A stretch of 64,000 nucleotides of DNA from the NCBI RefSeq assembly GCF_004923315.1, contig NZ_CP039644.1, forward strand, positions 62,001 to 126,000. Reading direction: 5' to 3'. The notes under the pieces were generated by a model that saw only the letters and a list, made by a program, of their open reading frames with translations, was not told the origin of the DNA and searched no databases. Below, piece by piece: positions 50,173-59,041 of the stretch. This DNA is from Azospirillum sp. TSA2s (GTDB lineage Bacteria > Pseudomonadota > Alphaproteobacteria > Azospirillales > Azospirillaceae). Position 1 is the stretch's first letter; every line of letters begins with the position of its first letter. The translations under genes were made by a program, and so were the position numbers.

Positions 50173-51272
50173 TGAAGGTTATGAATATGAACGACGTCCT
50201 GTTGGGTGGCAAGCCGGTGGGGGAAGGGCATCCCTGTCTGGTGATTGCCGAGGCCGGGGTCAATCACAACGGCGACATGGTGCTGGCACACCGGCTGGTC
50301 GATTCCGCCGCTGAAGCCAGGGCCGATGCCGTCAAGTTCCAGTTCTTCTTCACCGAGGAACTGATCACCAACAAGGCCAGGAAAGCGGCCTACCAGATCG
50401 CGACCACCGGTCCCGATGACAGTCAGTTCACCATGCTCAAGAAACTTGAGCTTTCCGGTGAACAGCATATGGAATTGAAGCGTCACTGCGAAGCTCGCAA
50501 TATTCTTTATCTATGCACTCCTTATGATATTCGCAGTGCCGATATATTGGAAAGCATGGGCGTGGCAGGCTACAAGATAGCATCCACGGATGTCACCAAT
50601 CTCCAGCTGCTGCGTCATGTCGGGCGGAAGAACATCCCGCTTCTTCTGTCCACGGGCATGTGCGATCTGAGCGAAGTCGACTTCGCCGTCCGGACGCTGG
50701 AGGATTGCGGTGCCGGCGACCGCACCATTCTCCTGCACTGCCTTTCCGAATATCCCGCTCCCGTGGACCAGTTGAATCTGCGGGCCATCCAGACGCTGCG
50801 CGGCACTTTCGGCTGTCCAACCGGATACTCCGACCACACGGCCGGTATCGGAGCCGGCCCCTGGGCCGTCGCGCTCGGGGCCATGGTGATCGAGAAGCAC
50901 TTCACGCTGGATCGGACCCTGCCCGGTCCCGACCACCCGGCCTCGATCGAGCCGGACGAGCTGAGCGCGCTTATCCGTGAGATCCGCAATGTCGAGGCGG
51001 CCCTCGGCGACGGCATAAAGCGGGTCATGCCGGCCGAAGCCGCCAACAAGCCCCTGATGCAGAAAAGCCTCGTCGCCGTTCGGGATATTCCGGCCGGCGA
51101 ACGGATTTCCGCTGACGTCCTGAGCGCGAAGCGGCCGGCGACGGGCTTGGCTCCGTCCTGGCTGGACCGGGTGTCCGGGCGGCGCGCACGCCTGCCGATT
51201 TCCGCCGACATGCCCCTGACGCTGGACATGATCGACTGGTCGGACGACGGCCGCCCCGGGGGCGCATCGTGA
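50172..51272 (+). CDS. neuB: N-acetylneuraminate synthase family protein (NeuB/LegI-like, 366 aa)
   Basis: The enzyme condenses a six-carbon acetamido sugar with phosphoenolpyruvate to give a nine-carbon nonulosonic acid. It has VIAEAGVNHNGD, KFQFFFTEEL, YLCTPYDIRSADIL, YKIASTDVTNLQLL, LLHCLSEYPAPVDQLNL, GYSDHTAGI and GPDHPASIEPDEL, and a C-terminal antifreeze-like SAF domain (LVAVRDIPAGERISADVL). It could make legionaminic, pseudaminic or neuraminic acid; the sequence does not separate these, but the surrounding genes favour a bacterial 5,7-diamino type. Three Met codons (50172, 50181, 50187) are possible starts; GAAGG suits the third, while stop overlap favours the first. Bases near 50490-50560 are unusually A+T-rich. 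Confidence 0.9.
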   Translation: MKVMNMNDVLLGGKPVGEGHPCLVIAEAGVNHNGDMVLAHRLVDSAAEARADAVKFQFFFTEELITNKARKAAYQIATTGPDDSQFTMLKKLELSGEQHMELKRHCEARNILYLCTPYDIRSADILESMGVAGYKIASTDVTNLQLLRHVGRKNIPLLLSTGMCDLSEVDFAVRTLEDCGAGDRTILLHCLSEYPAPVDQLNLRAIQTLRGTFGCPTGYSDHTAGIGAGPWAVALGAMVIEKHFTLDRTLPGPDHPASIEPDELSALIREIRNVEAALGDGIKRVMPAEAANKPLMQKSLVAVRDIPAGERISADVLSAKRPATGLAPSWLDRVSGRRARLPISADMPLTLDMIDWSDDGRPGGAS

Positions 51273-51775
51273 CCACCGCGGACAGCGCGGCGCTTCCGGT
51301 CTTGGAGACGTTGCGCCTCGGGATTGGGCATGAGCGGGCTCTCGGAAGGTTCTTTGCCGATATCCTGGAAACGGGCGACGACCGCCTCTTCCATCCCCAT
51401 CCCTTCACGGACGACGAGGCCCGGAAAATCTGCGGCGAGCCGGGGAGGGATCTGTATTACGCGGTCATGCTCGACAGGGACGAGATCCTGGCGTACGGCA
51501 TGCTGCGCGGCTGGAACGAAGGGTTTGCCGTGCCGAGCCTCGGGATCCTGGTTTCGGCCGCCTGGCGTGGTCACGGTCTGGGCCGTCTGCTGATGGGGCA
51601 GTTGCACATGGCGGCGCGGCTGCGCAACGCCCCCCGCGTCCGGCTCAAGGTCTACCGCAGCAATCTTGCCGCCCAGGCTCTCTACAGGACCTGCGGATAT
51701 CGGTTCACCGAAGAGGATGACATCAATCTGATCGGATATCATGAAATATGCCAGGACAAGCGGGCATCTTCATGA
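51269..51775 (+). CDS. GNAT-family N-acetyltransferase, PseH-like (168 aa)
   Basis: The GNAT fold is shown by GILVSAAWRGHGLGRLLMGQ, the acetyl-CoA pyrophosphate loop (R/Q-x-x-G-x-G/A), and RLKVYRSNLAAQALYRTCGY, the C-terminal motif B. The start is a GTG whose GTGA overlaps the NeuB stop, so the two are coupled. In nonulosonate pathways PseH or LegH acetylate the 4-amino group of the hexose precursor. The position right after neuB supports this role. Acylation with other groups cannot be excluded. Confidence 0.8.
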   Translation: MTTADSAALPVLETLRLGIGHERALGRFFADILETGDDRLFHPHPFTDDEARKICGEPGRDLYYAVMLDRDEILAYGMLRGWNEGFAVPSLGILVSAAWRGHGLGRLLMGQLHMAARLRNAPRVRLKVYRSNLAAQALYRTCGYRFTEEDDINLIGYHEICQDKRASS

Positions 51776-51884
51776 ATGCGGGGGTGAATCGATAAGGCGG
51801 CTTCTACTGCTGCGGCATCGAATTCTCCTGGAAACGATTTGCCATCATCGGCGGGAGCGACCAAAGCCACGCGGGGCAGCCGGC

Positions 51885-52043
51885 ATGGACAGGCTGTTCG
51901 CCCTGATACCGCAGCGGTTACTGAGGCCGGCCCTGTCGGCAGCGGGCATCCCGGTCTTCCTCTCCACGCGGGCGGAGCGCCTTGTATGGAACAATGCCGA
52001 TGGGATATGGTGTTTAAAGGTTAGAACAGGGATGCCGAAATGA
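51885..52043 (+). CDS. small open reading frame overlapping the next start (52 aa), uncertain
   Basis: From ATG 51885 a frame runs to TGA 52041-52043, which overlaps the start of the following methyltransferase as ATGA. The peptide begins MDRLFALIPQRLLRPAL and has a fair G/C third-position bias until its end. The 264-base gap it partly fills (51776-52039) has no other feature. No family is recognised. It could be a remnant of a larger gene or a coupling leader. The ribosome site is weak. Confidence 0.25.
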   Translation: MDRLFALIPQRLLRPALSAAGIPVFLSTRAERLVWNNADGIWCLKVRTGMPK

Positions 52044-52927
52044 ACATCAACAGCAAAATTGCCAAAGATCTGATTGATCTCGGACTCCTGAAATCTGACG
52101 AAAATCCAGAAATATTCAGCGAGAAGACGCGAGACAAATCTGATATTTTGGTTCTCAAGGCGTCTTCCGGCGTTATATTCCTATCTACCGATGAGCACGT
52201 CGTAAAAGGTTATTACGAAGATTTGAGCAGTTACGAATATTGGGGTGAGGCGTCACGCCAGTATATCACCAGTAAAACGTTTCAGGACGACCACCGCCGC
52301 GCAACCATGATCCGTCCCATTGTAAGCGGCAGGACGTGGCTCGATGTCGGCACCGAAATGGGAGGAGTACTGGATATATTGAAAGGATATGCCAAGGAAA
52401 TTCTGGCGGTAGAACCTCAAAACGTTGCACGGCAATCCCTGATCGATGCTGGATATAGTGCGTATTCGGACATCAGTGAGGTTAGAAACGGAAGTATTGA
52501 TGTCATTACGGCTTTTCATGTTTTGGAACATGTGCCGGACAATTTGGGTTTCCTATCGCAAATGCGTCAAAAGCTCAAGCCAGGTGGACGCATCTGCATT
52601 GAAGTCCCCCATGCCCGAGATGCCTTGCTGGTAAAATTCGACTGCAAGGCCTTTCGAGAGTCCACATTGTGGAGCGAGCACCTCATTCTTCACACGAGGG
52701 AGAGTCTGTCTGCGTTCATCGGGAAGGCTGGCTTTGTCGACGTCCAGATTACTGGGGTCCAGAGATACAACATCGCAAATCACATGCATTGGCTTTCCAA
52801 GGGACTTCCAGGCGGCCATAACGAATGGAATTATCTTTCCAATCCAATAATGGATGAGTTGTATGAGAAACAACTTTCATCTCTCGATATGACAGACACC
52901 CTCGTTGCATGGGCAAGAGCAAGATAG
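52040..52927 (+). CDS. class I SAM-dependent methyltransferase (295 aa), A+T-rich
   Basis: A methyltransferase of the Methyltransf_23 type. Motif I is WLDVGTEMGGVLDILKG (a divergent GxExGG), followed by ILAVEPQNVARQSL, IDVITAFHVLEHVPDNLGFL and LKPGGRICIEVPHARD, with ESTLWSEHLILHTRESL later. The N-terminal 85 residues (SKIAKDLIDLGLLKSDENPE) resemble the leader domain found in methyltransferases acting on sugar nucleotides. Its DNA is clearly richer in A and T than its neighbours, with many A/T-ending codons, which suggests separate acquisition. It is the last plus-strand gene of operon A and converges on the gene ending at 53090. Confidence 0.8.
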   Translation: MNINSKIAKDLIDLGLLKSDENPEIFSEKTRDKSDILVLKASSGVIFLSTDEHVVKGYYEDLSSYEYWGEASRQYITSKTFQDDHRRATMIRPIVSGRTWLDVGTEMGGVLDILKGYAKEILAVEPQNVARQSLIDAGYSAYSDISEVRNGSIDVITAFHVLEHVPDNLGFLSQMRQKLKPGGRICIEVPHARDALLVKFDCKAFRESTLWSEHLILHTRESLSAFIGKAGFVDVQITGVQRYNIANHMHWLSKGLPGGHNEWNYLSNPIMDELYEKQLSSLDMTDTLVAWARAR

Positions 52928-53089
52928 GTCCCTGCGAATGTGGGGTGCGCTCGTGCGACCGGTGCGGCGTGGTTTGTCATGGCCGCGCCGGCTGCGACTG
53001 CTTCGGTGGACAAGGATCACCATAATCCTGGCGGTCGCAGCGTCCGTGCGGTGGGTACTGCATGATGGGAGTTCAATCGGCCCGATGGC

Positions 53090-54673
53090 TCATCGGTGTT
53101 CCTGGAGAATGCTTTCTATGAATTCATCCTTCCATGTTGGGTCCCAGGCCGCAATGTCGTCCGGCTCCGGCTGCGACAGACCTTCCCATCCGCGCTCGAT
53201 CGTATTCAGAAGGGACGGAACGTCATTGGCGCAGGCTGCCTGACGTCTGGCGAGAAGGCTTTCGAAGAAATACTCGGCCAACGGATGGATGAAGACGGTT
53301 GGCACACCTTTGGCCAGGGCTTCCAGGACCGTACTGGAGTGATTGGTCACATGGTGGTCCGTATGATGCAGAACCTCCTGGAGAGGCCGTGTGCTGGCCA
53401 TATCGACTTCAGCGTTGGCGATGCCGTGCCGCTCCAGAAGCTCTTTGATCCCGCCCGGGATGAAGCTTTGATAGACGTCGGGCGGAAAGCGGCTGCGCAC
53501 GCCGTCGGTTTCCGCCATCGGGTGACACCGGATCAGCCACAACCAGTCCGCCGGAGCCGCCTGCATGGCCTTGAGCAGGAACGGTGAGACCCCCGTCGCA
53601 GCCGAGAAGGGCTGCAGGGTGACCAGCACGCGCTTGCGGTATCGCGCAGCAAGCGCAGCCAATGCGGGGGAGAACGGTTCGGCCGCCGCGGGCTTGGCCG
53701 GATGACCGCCTATGATCACTCTGTGGTGCGGCGTCGCATGGGTCAGCCAGCGAGCCACATTGTTTGCGGATTGCCCGCCCCAGGTCAGGAAGATGTCGGG
53801 CCACAGGGTGTAGCCGTCCCGTGGAGTTACCGTCCACTGCGAATAGGGCGCGTGGTAATCGCCATTCTGGCCATGCTGCACTTCGACCGTGGTGATTCCT
53901 CGCTGCCGGCAACTCCATAGAAGACCCAAGGCAATCGAATAATAATAGCAAATCAAGAACACGGTATCTGGTTTGTGCATGTCCAGAAATTGATCGAATG
54001 TACGCTTTGCTGCAGTAAAGTGTATGAAATTTTGCAGCATGTGCCGAGAAAGCTCTCGGAAGTTGAGCTTGTATGCCCGCCCTACGTAGTCATTGACTTT
54101 GTCCGACAGTTCGGAAATGGCCCGGACGTCGTGCTCGTTCAACGTCTGTCCGGCCTGCACGAGATCGGCATCGCCGATCGCAGGAAGAAAGGCGGTGGGA
54201 TATCGGCGTGGAAGCTTTGCCAGCCCGGCGGAACCCAGGAATTCAAGGTGGAGTACGCTGTGGCGCGCTCTCAATCTTTCGACCCAGGGCTCCATCATCA
54301 CCGAGCCATAGCTGCCCGAAGGCTCGGCGGCGTAATCGTCCGGATTGCAGAATATCAGGATCTTGCGGCCGGCCTGCTCCGGCGCCGGTGCCGCGCTCGG
54401 GCCGGGAGCGGCCCGGAAATCCTCCGCAGGCCGATCGGGTTTGGGCAGGCCGGCGGCCTGCATGAGACGGGTGAAGTGTTGCTGGATGCTGGCCCGCAAC
54501 AGGCGATAGCCGTCCTGCTCCTCGAATTCTTCCTTGTACTTCCCATACATCAGATAGAACAGGAATATCCGGAATGCCGGCCAGGCATGAACGCCTTGGA
54601 ACTCGTATCGATTGACATCGACTTCCTGTTCGATGCAGGCGCACAGCTTGGCGATGGATATATCATCTAGCAC
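53090..54673 (-). CDS. probable GT-B surface-carbohydrate glycosyltransferase (527 aa)
   Basis: No exact family is clear, but the C-terminal 280 residues look like a GT-B fold related to capsule-synthesis proteins: TTVEVQHGQNGDYHAPYSQW, DIFLTWGGQSANNVARWL, VLVTLQPFSAATGVSPFLL, WLWLIRCHPMAETDG and HHVTNHSSTVLEALAKGVPT. The last has the H-x-S-S-x-x-E pattern of nucleotide-sugar sites in 2-epimerase-like and KpsS-like enzymes. The N-terminal 100 residues are helical and charged. The start is GTG 54673 with AAGGA eight bases before it. As the last gene of operon B it may transfer the operon's CMP-activated sugar. That is inference. Confidence 0.6.
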   Translation of the reverse strand: MLDDISIAKLCACIEQEVDVNRYEFQGVHAWPAFRIFLFYLMYGKYKEEFEEQDGYRLLRASIQQHFTRLMQAAGLPKPDRPAEDFRAAPGPSAAPAPEQAGRKILIFCNPDDYAAEPSGSYGSVMMEPWVERLRARHSVLHLEFLGSAGLAKLPRRYPTAFLPAIGDADLVQAGQTLNEHDVRAISELSDKVNDYVGRAYKLNFRELSRHMLQNFIHFTAAKRTFDQFLDMHKPDTVFLICYYYSIALGLLWSCRQRGITTVEVQHGQNGDYHAPYSQWTVTPRDGYTLWPDIFLTWGGQSANNVARWLTHATPHHRVIIGGHPAKPAAAEPFSPALAALAARYRKRVLVTLQPFSAATGVSPFLLKAMQAAPADWLWLIRCHPMAETDGVRSRFPPDVYQSFIPGGIKELLERHGIANAEVDMASTRPLQEVLHHTDHHVTNHSSTVLEALAKGVPTVFIHPLAEYFFESLLARRQAACANDVPSLLNTIERGWEGLSQPEPDDIAAWDPTWKDEFIESILQEHR

Positions 54674-54694
54674 TTGGAGCTTCCTTGCGGGCAG

Positions 54695-56182
54695 TCATTC
54701 CGGAGAACCCCGGTCCGGTCCGCCTGTCGTTACGGCTTCCTTCAAGACACCGCGCAACGTATCCACCACATGAGCGATCTCGCCGGGCGTCATCGTAACT
54801 CCCGACGGCAGGCTGAGACCACAGCGCGACAGACGGTCGCTCGCTGCGAACTGCCGGTTCCCGGCATATCTCCGGTAGGGCGGCATCGTGTGCAGAGGAT
54901 AGAACAGCGGGCGCGTCTCGATGCCCTTGCTGTTCAAGCGGATGGCCACCTCGTCCCGTGAGATGCCGATCTCTTCACCGAGAATGATCGAGAATACCCA
55001 ATAGACGTTACGCAGATCCGGGACGATTTCGGGAAGCGTCACTCCCGGAATATCCTGCAGGCCCGCACGATACATCTCGGCAATCTCCAGCTTCCGACCG
55101 ATGAACTCATCGATCCTTTCCAGCTGAGCCACGCCGAGAGCGGCCTGTATATTGGTCATGCGGTAGTTGTAGCCGACCTCCTCGTGCCAATATCGCCGAT
55201 CGGGAGCCATGCCATGATCGCGCAGCATGCGGGCACGGGCCGCCGCCGCCGGATCGCGGAAGGTAACCATTCCGCCCTCGCCGGTGGTGATCAGCTTGTT
55301 GCCGAAGAAGCTGAAGCAGCCGGCGTCGCCGATGCCGCCGGCCGCGCGTCCATGGTGGAATGCGCCGAGCGCTTCCGCCGCATCCTCGATGACGACAAGG
55401 CCGTGACGCTCGGCGAGAGCCCGCATCCCGTCCATGTCGGCCGGCAGCCCATACAGATGGACGGGCATGATCGCCCGTGTCCGCGACGTGATGGCCGCTG
55501 CGGCTGCATCCGGATCGATGTTCCAGGTATCGGGCCGCACATCCACCAGGACCGGCGTGGCGCCGGCATGCAGCACCGCATTCGCCGTGGCGGCGAAGGT
55601 CAGGTCGGGAACGATCACCTCATCCCCGGGTCCGATGCCGAGCGCAAGGAGCGCCAGATGCAGGGCCGTCGTACCGTTGGATACCGATACCGCCTCGGGC
55701 ACGTCGATATAGGCGGCGAAGGCCTTCTCGAACTCCAGAACAAACCGGCCTTTCGACGAGATCCAGCCGGTCTTGATGCATTCGGTGACGTAGGTGAGTT
55801 CATTGCCCCGCAGTTCCGGTTCCAGGACCGGGATCCGCCGGTAGCGAGGGAAGGACGCGTAATCGATCGGGCGTCCGGCCGCGTCGAGCAGCGGGATGAC
55901 CCGGATCGCATCGCCCAGTTCGGCGAGGACGGCGTCCCGCGGGGCCGTGACCGGAAGTGCCACGGGGTGATGGGTCATCACCTCGCCCACTTCGCTTTCC
56001 AGACTCAAGCTGCGCAGAAGACCTCGGCGGATGTCGCCGTCGGTACATACACCGCACAAGCGGTGGTCGCCGTCCACGACGAACACGATGCCCGAAGCCG
56101 TACGGTCCAGGATCTCCAGGACCCGGCGCAGGGGAGCGGAGCGGAAGAGCAGAAGCTCGTCGATGGGAGGCAGCGGTTCCAT
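54695..56182 (-). CDS. CBS-domain pair fused to DegT/LegC-like aminotransferase (495 aa)
   Basis: Residues 10-125 form two CBS motifs (RRVLEILDRTASGIVFVVDG, LCGVCTDGDIRRGLL and a second set ending IRVIPLLDAAGRPIDYA). The remaining 370 residues are a complete DegT aminotransferase: YVTECIKTGWISSKGRFVLE, VSNGTTALHLALLALGIGPG, VPDLTFAATANAVLHAGATP, VIEDAAEALGAFH and CFSFFGNKLITTGEGG with the PLP lysine. LegC and PglE are standalone enzymes; CBS domains normally occur in this pathway on PtmE-type nucleotidyltransferases. ATG 56182 follows GAGGA, six bases after the preceding stop. It probably aminates a 4-keto sugar; the CBS pair may sense nucleotides. Confidence 0.85.
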   Translation of the reverse strand: MEPLPPIDELLLFRSAPLRRVLEILDRTASGIVFVVDGDHRLCGVCTDGDIRRGLLRSLSLESEVGEVMTHHPVALPVTAPRDAVLAELGDAIRVIPLLDAAGRPIDYASFPRYRRIPVLEPELRGNELTYVTECIKTGWISSKGRFVLEFEKAFAAYIDVPEAVSVSNGTTALHLALLALGIGPGDEVIVPDLTFAATANAVLHAGATPVLVDVRPDTWNIDPDAAAAAITSRTRAIMPVHLYGLPADMDGMRALAERHGLVVIEDAAEALGAFHHGRAAGGIGDAGCFSFFGNKLITTGEGGMVTFRDPAAAARARMLRDHGMAPDRRYWHEEVGYNYRMTNIQAALGVAQLERIDEFIGRKLEIAEMYRAGLQDIPGVTLPEIVPDLRNVYWVFSIILGEEIGISRDEVAIRLNSKGIETRPLFYPLHTMPPYRRYAGNRQFAASDRLSRCGLSLPSGVTMTPGEIAHVVDTLRGVLKEAVTTGGPDRGSPE

Positions 56183-56187
56183 GTTCC

Positions 56188-57051
56188 TCACGCCGTCCGG
56201 GCCTGTTGTACCGCGTTCCAGCACAGGTGGAGCTGGCCGGGAGTCAGGCGATAGGCTTCGATGACGACGAACCGATCTCGCAGGCGGCCCAGCCAGGGCA
56301 GGAACCAGGCGTGCTCATCGAAAGGATGGTTGGTGTCCGCGGTCCCGTCATTCTCGCTGACATGGAAGCCGGCGATCCATGGCGACACTTCCTGAAGAAA
56401 ATCGTCGGCATCGAAACCCAGGGTGCGCGCCGAGACCTTCAGATGCCCGGTGTCGATGAGATAGCCGAACCAGGGGGAATCGAGGGAGCGGGCGAAGTCG
56501 GCCATCTCCGCGGCCTCGACCATCAGGAGCGCGGCGTTCCGGCCGTCGGGCGCATTGAAGGGCGCCAGGACATTGTTCTCGATCAGCAACCGGACACCAA
56601 TTCCGGGAGCAAGGGACAGCAGGCGCTGCACGCTGTCGCGGAACAGCGCGAGCCCCTGGTCGCGTGGAGCCGCCCCTGCGAGGGAGAACGGGTTGCCCAG
56701 GTCCGAAACCTGCGGCTGGACCATGAACCCCCCGTGCACGCTGTAAACCGTGCTTCCCAGATCGGCGGCGAGGAGCATTGCCGAGCGGCAATGCTCGATG
56801 GAGCGCTCCCGCACGGCCGGATCGGTGGAGGCCAGATTGAGGACGAAGGGGGGTTCGGGCGGCGGAAAGTAATTGTGCACCATGAATTCGAAACGATCAC
56901 GATGCGCTTCGATGACGTCACGCAGGTCCTTGCGAAACGCAACCCCCGAGCTGAGTTCCAGGTGACGGTAGCCAAGCTCATCCGCCTGGCGGAGAAGATC
57001 GACAAGATCGTTGCTTGTGAAGGCACCAGTCGATACATAGACGCCGCGCAT
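56188..57051 (-). CDS. sugar phosphate isomerase/epimerase, AP-endonuclease-2-like TIM barrel (287 aa)
   Basis: A xylose-isomerase-like barrel: YRHLELSSGVAFRKDLRDVI, FMVHNYFPPPEPPFVLNLAS, TVYSVHGGFM (metal-ligand His), RLLIENNVLAPF (Glu), GYLIDTGHLKVSA (Asp-x-x-His) and FVVIEAYRL (Glu). Together these give the usual divalent-metal site. Such genes appear in several nonulosonate and flagellin-glycosylation loci, but I know of no defined reaction for them there. It could epimerise a hexosamine precursor. The ATG at 57051 has AGGAAAGGG upstream. It lies between the cytidylyltransferase and the aminotransferase in operon B, with short gaps on both sides. Confidence 0.75.
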   Translation of the reverse strand: MRGVYVSTGAFTSNDLVDLLRQADELGYRHLELSSGVAFRKDLRDVIEAHRDRFEFMVHNYFPPPEPPFVLNLASTDPAVRERSIEHCRSAMLLAADLGSTVYSVHGGFMVQPQVSDLGNPFSLAGAAPRDQGLALFRDSVQRLLSLAPGIGVRLLIENNVLAPFNAPDGRNAALLMVEAAEMADFARSLDSPWFGYLIDTGHLKVSARTLGFDADDFLQEVSPWIAGFHVSENDGTADTNHPFDEHAWFLPWLGRLRDRFVVIEAYRLTPGQLHLCWNAVQQARTA

Positions 57052-57092
57052 GAATACCCTTTCCTGGAACCGCTGGCTTGCCGCTTCGGAGG

Positions 57093-57788
57093 CTATCCGC
57101 GTGCTTCGATGAGCACGCGCGCGAAGAGCAGGTCGAGTGGCCCGTCGATGTCCACCGAACGCTCCGCCGGCATAGCATAGGCGACCGTATCGGGCTGGAA
57201 AAAACTGGGGGATGTCCGGAAACGGGCGGTATCCGCGACGAACACCGCTCCGTTCAGGACATACACCTTGGGGAGTTCCTGACGGCGCGGCACGATGCGG
57301 CCGAGATCGATGACCGGACGCATGCGGCGATCGTCCTCATCGACGTGGAACATCCAATAGGGAGTCTTGCCGGGCTCGCTCACCGTCACGCAGGCAGGCG
57401 CGCCGGAGCGCGCACAGAGAGTGACGCTGCCATCGATATCCGCGGGGGTGCGAAGCGGGACTGTCGGGTAGAGAAGCACCACGTAGTCGTACTCTTCGCC
57501 CAGCGCATCGAGGGCATGCAGCACCACGGGTTCGATCCGGGTCTCGTCCTGCGCGAGGTCCGGAGGACGCACGAACGGCACCTCGCAGCCGAACTCCCGC
57601 GCGGTCCGGATGATATCCGCGTCATCGGAGGTGAGGACAAGCCGGTCGAGGGTCGCTGCGGCCTGGGCCGCCCTGATCGTCCAGGCGATCAGGGGCAGCC
57701 CCGCAAGGTCGGCGACGTTCTTTCCGGGCAACCCCTTCGATCCACCGCGCGCAGCGATCAATCCAAGGACGCGCTTGCCGTCAATCAT
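57093..57788 (-). CDS. neuA: acylneuraminate (CMP-nonulosonate) cytidylyltransferase
   Basis: NeuA-like enzyme of 231 residues. LGLIAARGGSKGLPGKN is the CTP-binding motif, then LVLTSDDADIIRTAREFGCE, LLYPTVPLRTPADIDGSV, the QELPKVYVLNGAVFVAD region and SVDIDGPLDLLFA, which holds the second metal-binding Asp. It activates a nonulosonic acid as CMP-sugar for transfer. Together with NeuB on the other strand it shows that the window makes a CMP-activated C9 sugar (legionaminate, pseudaminate or neuraminate-like). The start overlaps the amidotransferase stop by eight bases and has GAGGG upstream. Confidence 0.93.
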   Translation of the reverse strand: MIDGKRVLGLIAARGGSKGLPGKNVADLAGLPLIAWTIRAAQAAATLDRLVLTSDDADIIRTAREFGCEVPFVRPPDLAQDETRIEPVVLHALDALGEEYDYVVLLYPTVPLRTPADIDGSVTLCARSGAPACVTVSEPGKTPYWMFHVDEDDRRMRPVIDLGRIVPRRQELPKVYVLNGAVFVADTARFRTSPSFFQPDTVAYAMPAERSVDIDGPLDLLFARVLIEARG

Positions 57789-58947
57789 TCCCGCCCTCTT
57801 GCCAAACGCCCTTGCGCAACGCCCATCCGTTCTCGTTCTTGCGCCAGATGTGTTCGCTGCGCCAGCTCTCGATCACTTCCCAGAACTGATCCTCCGTAAT
57901 CCCGCAATACTCAAGGAACAGCTTGTAGTTCCTCTCCGGGAATTCCCCGTCGTATCGTTTGACGAGAGCGACGCCCTCTTCCCTGGTGATCTTGCCGTCC
58001 CGGATCTCGTGAGCGCTGTCCGAAGTGGCTCTGCCGATCCCGAACTTTATATACATCAGGTAATAGTGAAAGCCGTCGATCCGGTCGTCCAGGCTGGCGT
58101 ACTTGGAGTAGGTGCCTTCACTGCGTTCAGGGTTGACGCAGAACCCGGTATTCTTCTGAGCATAGTAGAAATTTTCCTGCGGGTCCCAGTACTTGTAATA
58201 GCTATAGAAATGAATCTCCGTCTTGTTGTTCTGAACCAGTTCGAATGGCGGAGCCCGATAAGGATGCAGATCCGCCGCCGTCAGGCCATGCTCGTACCAG
58301 AACTCGGGCGGCAGGCCGGAGAAGTAATGACGGTCCTGATCGGTGACCTCGCGCGTCGGTTTGTATGCATTCTTCATGTCCCCCCCATACTCGACCTCGC
58401 CGTTCTCCCCGTACATGATCAGGGAGACGCCATGCTGCACGGCGACGCGCAATGGGAAGTTATACTGACCGTAGATGAATGCCTGAAAAGGATCGCCAAG
58501 ATGGAGAAAGGAGAGATTGGTAAGCTTGCGGTTCACCGACCCATTGGGCGTCCCAAGAATATTATCGAACCCGGAGTCGATGAAGCTGCGCAGGTTCTCG
58601 CGGCCGATGTCCGTATAGACGTTGGGAGCCCAGGTGACCGTGAGGGGGTTCATGCCATATTTATACTTGAGCTGATGAGCAACGTAGGATCCGTCCTTCC
58701 CGCCGCTGCAGGGAACGATGACGTCATACCTGCCATCGGTGCGGCGATGCCGGTTGCACAGGTCGATCAGTTCCTGCTCACGCGAAGCCCAATCGAGATT
58801 CTTCTTGTAATCGGCGAAGCGACAAGCGCTGCAGACGCCATGCTCGTCGAATGTAATACGGGGACGTTGATTTGAGATCGTGCAACGCTTGCAGAAGCGG
58901 ATCTCTTCCGGAAGGTTGTATTTTTTCCTAACTTCGTGTTTCATCAT
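57781..58947 (-). CDS. N-acetyl sugar amidotransferase (WbpG/PseA/PtmG-like), trio B (388 aa)
   Basis: The second PP-loop amidotransferase of the window. The zinc pairs are FCKRCTISN and GVCSACRFA, and the P-loop is VIVPCSGGKDGSYVAHQL, with SGGKDGS where trio A has SGGTDST. Later blocks (FGIGRATSDSAHEIRDGKIT, REEGVALVKRYDGEFPERN) are typical of the family. It shares little sequence with the trio A enzyme beyond these motifs, so the two are distant paralogs. ATG ATG at 58947/58944 are both possible. Its HisH and HisF partners are the two genes immediately upstream. It lies beside neuA, so a C9 sugar or its precursor may receive the amidino group. Confidence 0.85.
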   Translation of the reverse strand: MMKHEVRKKYNLPEEIRFCKRCTISNQRPRITFDEHGVCSACRFADYKKNLDWASREQELIDLCNRHRRTDGRYDVIVPCSGGKDGSYVAHQLKYKYGMNPLTVTWAPNVYTDIGRENLRSFIDSGFDNILGTPNGSVNRKLTNLSFLHLGDPFQAFIYGQYNFPLRVAVQHGVSLIMYGENGEVEYGGDMKNAYKPTREVTDQDRHYFSGLPPEFWYEHGLTAADLHPYRAPPFELVQNNKTEIHFYSYYKYWDPQENFYYAQKNTGFCVNPERSEGTYSKYASLDDRIDGFHYYLMYIKFGIGRATSDSAHEIRDGKITREEGVALVKRYDGEFPERNYKLFLEYCGITEDQFWEVIESWRSEHIWRKNENGWALRKGVWQEGGND

Positions 58948-59041
58948 CTCTCACACTTGGAAGCTCTGCTCAGTACAGACAGGCTGCTCTTTCCAGAATA
59001 CAATATAAGAACGCAAAATGCCACGAGGCATGTCTGATGCC

